From positions 1-18,066 of the forward strand of contig RFIV01000280.1 of assembly GCA_003695085.1 (NCBI GenBank): a stretch of DNA of 18,066 nucleotides, given 5' to 3'. Positions 14,306-18,066 of this stretch are shown here, piece after piece. Position 1 is the first letter of the stretch, and each line of letters begins with the position of its first letter. The notes under the pieces were generated by a model. It had not been told where the DNA came from, did not search any database, and was given only the letters and a program-made list of their open reading frames with translations. The DNA is from Gammaproteobacteria bacterium (lineage in GTDB: Bacteria > Pseudomonadota > Gammaproteobacteria > Pseudomonadales > Oleiphilaceae). A program made the position numbers and the translations under genes.

Positions 14306-15181
14306 TCAGGAAAGCGCCTGCGCGGCCTTGCGGTAGTCCGAAGGCGTCATGCCTCGAATGGCCTGAAATCGTCGGTTGAAGTTGGCAATATTATTGAAGC
14401 CTACCTGAAAGCAGACCTCTGTAATGGGCAGATCTGTCTGGCTGAGCAGTTCACACGCGCGGCTGATGCGCAGACCATTGACAAACTGGATAAAGCGCTG
14501 CCCGGTCGCCTTGCGGAAGAATCGTGAAAAGTAGGTCGTTGTCATGTCCACCTGAGCCGCCACCTCTTCAAGGGGCAGCTCCCGGTCATAGTGTGAAAAG
14601 ATATAGTCCATGACCCGGCTCAGGCGGCTCAGTGTTTTTTCGTCGGTCACCGGCATGTAGCCGGAAGAGGCAAGCAGACGGTACTGCTGACAGTCCGCCA
14701 GCAGATCCATGAGCATCCAGAAACGGGTCAGTCGCCTGAACCCCTGAGTCCCGGCGACCTCCTCCATCAGGCGTGCAGCCTCCCGAACCACCGCCTCATC
14801 CAGAAATTCGATGCCATGCCGCGCGCGCACCCAGAATGGACGCAGTCGCTGCATTTCGGGGAAGGCAGCTTCGCCTTTTTCCACCAGTTCGTGCGAGAAG
14901 TTGATTACCCGGTCTCTGAGTTCAACCTGCTCGCCGCGGCGCATCTGACTGATCCAGTTATGGGGCAGCTTCGGGCCAACCAGCACCAGACTGTTCGGCC
15001 CGAAATTGCCGATATAATCCCCGACAAAGACCTTGCCGTGCGTACAGGTAATCAGATGCAGTTCGTATTCGTCATGATAGTGCCAGCGCACCAACGGGCT
15101 GGGGAAGCCATGATGGAGATAGCGAATGGACGCGTCTCCGGGCTGATCCACCCACTCGAATTCCGGGTCTGTACGTGTCAT
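14306..15181 (-). CDS. mtlR: AraC-family transcriptional regulator of the polyol operon
   Basis: Predicted DNA-binding regulator of the adjacent mtl genes, 291 residues. The N-terminal cupin-like sensor domain spans about residues 15-100 (VRWHYHDEYELHLIT, GPNSLVLVGPKLPHNW). The C-terminal double helix-turn-helix covers about 185-287: helix-turn-helix 1 near LPLEEVAAQVDMTTTYFSRF, and helix-turn-helix 2 near LPITEVCFQVGFNNIANFNR, followed by the GMTPSDYRK end of the AraC signature. MtlR of Pseudomonas fluorescens, an activator induced by mannitol, sorbitol and arabitol, is of this type. It lies upstream of mtlE on the same strand with a 206-base gap that probably holds the operon promoter, and has its own promoter candidate at 15214-15242. 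No strong ribosome-binding site precedes the ATG. Activation rather than repression is inferred from the family. Confidence 0.88.
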   Translation of the reverse strand: MTRTDPEFEWVDQPGDASIRYLHHGFPSPLVRWHYHDEYELHLITCTHGKVFVGDYIGNFGPNSLVLVGPKLPHNWISQMRRGEQVELRDRVINFSHELVEKGEAAFPEMQRLRPFWVRARHGIEFLDEAVVREAARLMEEVAGTQGFRRLTRFWMLMDLLADCQQYRLLASSGYMPVTDEKTLSRLSRVMDYIFSHYDRELPLEEVAAQVDMTTTYFSRFFRKATGQRFIQFVNGLRISRACELLSQTDLPITEVCFQVGFNNIANFNRRFQAIRGMTPSDYRKAAQALS

Positions 15182-15213
15182 GACTTCAGGCGTGCTCAGC
15201 AGGTGTTTACATG

Positions 15214-15242
15214 ATCATTGCCGCGAAATGCCCGGGCGTCAA
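15214..15242 (-). promoter_or_regulatory. Candidate sigma-70 promoter for mtlR
   Basis: On the minus strand TTGACG (15237-15242, 5 of 6 matches) is followed after 17 bases by AATGAT (15214-15219, 4 of 6 matches). This would give a leader of about 26 bases before the mtlR start. The -10 overlaps the 8-base palindrome ATGATCAT at 15211-15218. Confidence 0.45.
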
Positions 15243-15275
15243 CCCGACCATCCTTTTGAACCGGTTAACACTCTG

Positions 15276-15289
15276 AACATTAACATGTT
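15276..15289. repeat. Short inverted repeat in the divergent mtlR / ABC-exporter region
   Basis: AACAT (15276-15280) and ATGTT (15285-15289) form a 14-base dyad around TAAC. It is located between the divergent mtlR and ABC ATPase genes (gap 15182-15402) and could be an operator. The arms are only 5 bases, so chance is a real alternative. No convincing plus-strand promoter is visible; TTGCAA (15310-15315) lacks a good -10 partner. Confidence 0.25.
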
Positions 15290-15402
15290 TTCAGGTAAGC
15301 ATTTAGCCCTTGCAAGCCTGCTTCAGCGACCCCATCTTATCGGCGGATTTTACCCTGCCACCGGGCAGACAATCACACATCGCAGACATGGGGACGCACT
15401 CA

Positions 15403-16335
15403 ATGATTGAGATACAGGCGCTCTGTCGCAATTACGGGGACTTTGCTGCGGTCCGCAATGCCTCGTTCACCATCCGGCCCGGCGAAATTGTCGGCCTGCT
15501 GGGGCACAACGGAGCCGGCAAGTCCACCATCATGAAGATGCTTATGGGCTACCTGGAGCCTTCATCCGGCACCATCCGTATCAATGGTCAGGACATTACC
15601 AAACAGGGCGATGCCCTGCGCCAGCAAATGGGCTACCTGCCGGAAAGCCCGCCCACCTACCCGGAAATGACCGTGGTGGAATACCTGGACTATGCCGCCG
15701 GCCTGCGCGGAGTCCCAGAGGCCGAGCGAGCGAACGCTGTACGCAAGGCGATTGACCGGACGGATCTTAATGCCAAGGCCCTGGCCCCCATTGCCACCCT
15801 CTCCCGCGGTTACAAGCAGCGCGTCGGGGTGGCTCAGGCCATCATTCATGATCCGAAGATCCTCATTCTGGACGAACCTACCAACGGACTTGACCCCTCA
15901 CAGATCCATCACATGCGCGAGCTGATCCGCAGCTTCCGCGAGCATGCCACGGTCATCCTGTCCACCCACATCATGCAGGAGGTCAGCGCCGTGTGTGACC
16001 GCGTGCTGATGATCCGTCAGGGCGAAGTGGCACTGGATGAAACCCTCGAAAACCTGCAGCGTAGCCAGCATGTGCGCCTGCTGACGGATGCCCCGGTGCA
16101 GACCGTCCGCGAAGCCCTGAGTCCTGTGGCTGGTCTCGAGGCGTTCGATGCCTGTGAAGGCGGCGTCCGTATCCGGGTGAAGGATGACAGTACGCCAGAC
16201 ACCGTGCTGCCCGACATCGCGCGGGCGCTGGTCGCTGCCAACATCGCCATCCGCGACCTGCACCCCGAGGTTCGTGATCTGGAAACCGTGTTTGCCGAAG
16301 TGAATCAGGTGAAGGAGGTCACCGATGCAGCCTGA
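15403..16335 (+). CDS. ABC exporter ATP-binding protein (GldA/NosF/CcmA-like)
   Basis: ATPase subunit of 310 residues in the ABC-2 export class, predicted to energise the membrane protein encoded next. Walker A is GHNGAGKST (34-42), the signature is a variant LSRGYKQRV (133-141) with LSRGY in place of LSGGQ, and Walker B is ILILDEP (153-159); the H-loop STHIMQEV follows. The LSRGYKQRVGVAQA signature is characteristic of the GldA-like group found beside GldG-family proteins. The frame is open upstream to 15310, but ATG 15403 starts the domain and has GGGGA 8 bases before it; ATG 15388 lacks a site. Its end overlaps the next gene by 11 bases, indicating translational coupling. The exported substrate is unknown. 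Confidence 0.9.
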   Translation: MIEIQALCRNYGDFAAVRNASFTIRPGEIVGLLGHNGAGKSTIMKMLMGYLEPSSGTIRINGQDITKQGDALRQQMGYLPESPPTYPEMTVVEYLDYAAGLRGVPEAERANAVRKAIDRTDLNAKALAPIATLSRGYKQRVGVAQAIIHDPKILILDEPTNGLDPSQIHHMRELIRSFREHATVILSTHIMQEVSAVCDRVLMIRQGEVALDETLENLQRSQHVRLLTDAPVQTVREALSPVAGLEAFDACEGGVRIRVKDDSTPDTVLPDIARALVAANIAIRDLHPEVRDLETVFAEVNQVKEVTDAA

Positions 16336-18066
16336 ACACGCCATTTCCCGCATCGCCCGCAAGGAGATTACGCAGTTCTTCGCTTCGCCGGTGGCCTTCG
16401 TGTTTCTGGCGACCTTCCTTGCGGTCACACTGTTTGTCTTTTTCTGGGTGGATGCCTTCTTTGCCCGCAATCTGGCAGACGTCCGCCCGCTGTTCAACTG
16501 GATGCCCATCCTGCTGGTCTTTCTCGTCGCGGCGCTCACCATGCGCATGTGGAGTGAGGAGCGGCGTCAGGGGACGCTCGAGTTCCTGCTCACGACACCG
16601 GTGGGCATTCTCCGCCTGGTGCTGGGCAAGTTTCTCGCCTGTCTCGCATTGCTGCTGATCGCCCTGGCGCTGACACTGCCGCTGCCCATCACCGTCTCGC
16701 TGCTCGGCAATCTGGACTGGGGCCCCGTGATCGGGGGCTATGTGGCGACGCTATTTCTGGGAGCTGCCTATATCGCCATTGGCCTGTACGTGAGTGCCCG
16801 CTCCGACTCCCAGATCGTCAGCCTCATCGTGACAGCGCTGGTGGGCATCCTGTTCTGGTTGATCGGATCCGGTCCGCACGTGGGGCTGCTCAGTTACGAG
16901 TGGTCGGAACTGCTGCGCAAGCTGGGCACCGGCTCGCGCTTTGAATCCATCACCCGCGGTGTACTGGACATTCGTGACCTGTATTACTATCTGTCACTGG
17001 TCGGCGTTTTCCTGACCCTGAATGTACTGGCGCTGAGGAAGGAAGGCTGGGCGCAGGACAATCATTCGGGCGAGCATCGCCGCTGGCACCTGTTCGCCGG
17101 CCTGCTCATAGCCAACCTGCTGGCGGCCAACATCTGGCTCGATCAGGTCAAGACCCTGCGCGCGGATCTGACCGCCGACCAGCGCTACTCGCTGAGCGAA
17201 GCGACGGGCACGTACCTGGATCAATTGCAGGAGCCGCTGCTCATTCGCGGCTATTTCAGTGCCAAGACCCACCCCTTGCTGGCCCCGCTCATCCCTCAAC
17301 TGCGTGACCTGCTCAAGGAGTACGAGGTGGCCGGGGATGGCCGCGTGCGCGTCGAGTTCATCGACCCGCAAACCGACCCGGAGAAGGAAGACGAAGCCAA
17401 CAGCAAGTACAACATCCGGCCCGTCCCGTTCCAGGTGGCGGATCGCTACCAGTCAGGCCTGGTGAACAGCTACTTCCACGTGCTGCTCAGCTATGGCGAC
17501 CAGTATGAAGTGCTGAGCTTCCGCGACCTGATCGAGGTGAAGGAAAAGGGTGAAGGCCAGCTGGATGTCCGCCTGCGCAACCCGGAATACGATGTGACCC
17601 GGGCGCTTAAGAAGGTGCTGCACGCCTACCAGACCGGCGGCAACCTGTTCGCCACCCTGAACAAACCGGTCACCCTGCACGCGTACATCTCGCCGGATGA
17701 CAAGCTGCCAGCGGAACTGGTGCCCTTCAGGGCCACACTGGAGAAGGTCGTGAAAGAGGCTCAGGCCCAGTCACGCGGAAAGCTGGCTTACAAGCCGGAA
17801 GATCCGGACGCAGAAGGCGGCAAGCTGGCGAAGCAGCTGACCGAGGAATTCGGCATTCAACCGCTGTTCAAGTCGCTGCTGGGCACCGACACCTTCTGGT
17901 TTACCCTGCTGCTGACGGACGGGGAACAATACGTGCAGCTCGCCCTGCCCGAAAAACTGGATGAGGAGAACCTGAAGAAAAACCTGGAGGCCGGGATCAA
18001 GCGTTTCTCCTCCGGCTTTACCAAAACCGTGGCCATGCTGGTGCCCGAGCAGGCACAGGGCCCCTA
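16325..18066 (+). CDS. Fused ABC-2 permease / GldG-type auxiliary protein (partial, runs off the window)
   Basis: The frame stays open for 580 codons to the last base, so the C terminus is missing. Residues 1 to about 240 form an ABC-2 permease like GldF: helices start near FFASPVAFVFLATFLAVTLF, with the RMWSEERRQGTLEFLLTTPV segment typical of ABC-2 permeases after the second helix. Residues about 255-275 form another helix (WHLFAGLLIANLLAANIWL), followed by DLTADQRYSLSEAT and a large soluble domain with VRVEFIDPQ and FRDLIEV, matching the GldG/ABC_transp_aux group. Thus GldF- and GldG-type parts are in one polypeptide. AGGAGG at 16313-16318, 6 bases before ATG, is the best ribosome-binding site in the window. 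The Gld name comes from Bacteroidetes gliding genes; in proteobacteria the role is unproven and gliding should not be assumed. Confidence 0.85.
   Translation, partial: MQPEHAISRIARKEITQFFASPVAFVFLATFLAVTLFVFFWVDAFFARNLADVRPLFNWMPILLVFLVAALTMRMWSEERRQGTLEFLLTTPVGILRLVLGKFLACLALLLIALALTLPLPITVSLLGNLDWGPVIGGYVATLFLGAAYIAIGLYVSARSDSQIVSLIVTALVGILFWLIGSGPHVGLLSYEWSELLRKLGTGSRFESITRGVLDIRDLYYYLSLVGVFLTLNVLALRKEGWAQDNHSGEHRRWHLFAGLLIANLLAANIWLDQVKTLRADLTADQRYSLSEATGTYLDQLQEPLLIRGYFSAKTHPLLAPLIPQLRDLLKEYEVAGDGRVRVEFIDPQTDPEKEDEANSKYNIRPVPFQVADRYQSGLVNSYFHVLLSYGDQYEVLSFRDLIEVKEKGEGQLDVRLRNPEYDVTRALKKVLHAYQTGGNLFATLNKPVTLHAYISPDDKLPAELVPFRATLEKVVKEAQAQSRGKLAYKPEDPDAEGGKLAKQLTEEFGIQPLFKSLLGTDTFWFTLLLTDGEQYVQLALPEKLDEENLKKNLEAGIKRFSSGFTKTVAMLVPEQAQGP

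Noticed and set aside
1..18066. Mobile elements, CRISPR arrays, tRNA or rRNA genes, phage or defence genes
   Set aside because: I looked for repeat arrays, transposase-like proteins, terminal inverted repeats and RNA-gene motifs and found none. The window looks like ordinary chromosome with one decayed gene.

Overview
The window looks like chromosomal DNA of a GC-rich gammaproteobacterium, probably a marine or halophilic, Pseudomonas/Oceanospirillales-like organism. The support is a YchJ with two SEC-C motifs, a DUF2959 lipoprotein, a TatD of E. coli type, a one-chain SdaA, and a mannitol operon ordered like the Pseudomonas mtl operon. The genus cannot be read from the sequence. I see no insertion sequence, CRISPR array, tRNA, rRNA or integration site.

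Layout. 1-694: Zn_peptidase_2 membrane metallopeptidase (+). 725-1814 (-): a deletion scar of a LysE/RhtB exporter, then guanine deaminase and YchJ, tightly packed. 2022-2915 (-): a two-gene unit of a small two-helix membrane protein and a DUF2959 coiled-coil lipoprotein. 3074-4815 (+): two tandem, closely related periplasmic solute-binding-like proteins, the first with its own promoter and terminator, and with no transporter genes beside them. 4828-6210 (-): L-serine dehydratase SdaA. 6346-7137 (-): TatD.

7193-15181 (-): a polyol (mannitol-type) catabolic cluster. In transcription order it is an AraC-family regulator (mtlR), binding protein (mtlE), two permeases (mtlF, mtlG), ATPase (mtlK), mannitol 2-dehydrogenase (mtlD) and fructokinase (mtlZ). 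MtlEFGK would import the polyol, MtlD oxidise it to fructose with NAD+, and MtlZ phosphorylate fructose to fructose-6-phosphate. The xylulose kinase gene (mtlY) that lies between mtlD and mtlZ in Pseudomonas fluorescens is absent. A strong intercistronic hairpin follows mtlE.

15403-18066 (+): start of a Gld-like ABC export operon, with an ATPase overlapping a fused GldF-type permease/GldG-type auxiliary protein that runs off the end of the window.

Most of the window is conventional metabolism. The least explained parts are the orphan tandem binding proteins, the out-of-frame exporter scar joined to guaD, and several RNA hairpins at gene borders. I found no clear evidence of an entirely new system.
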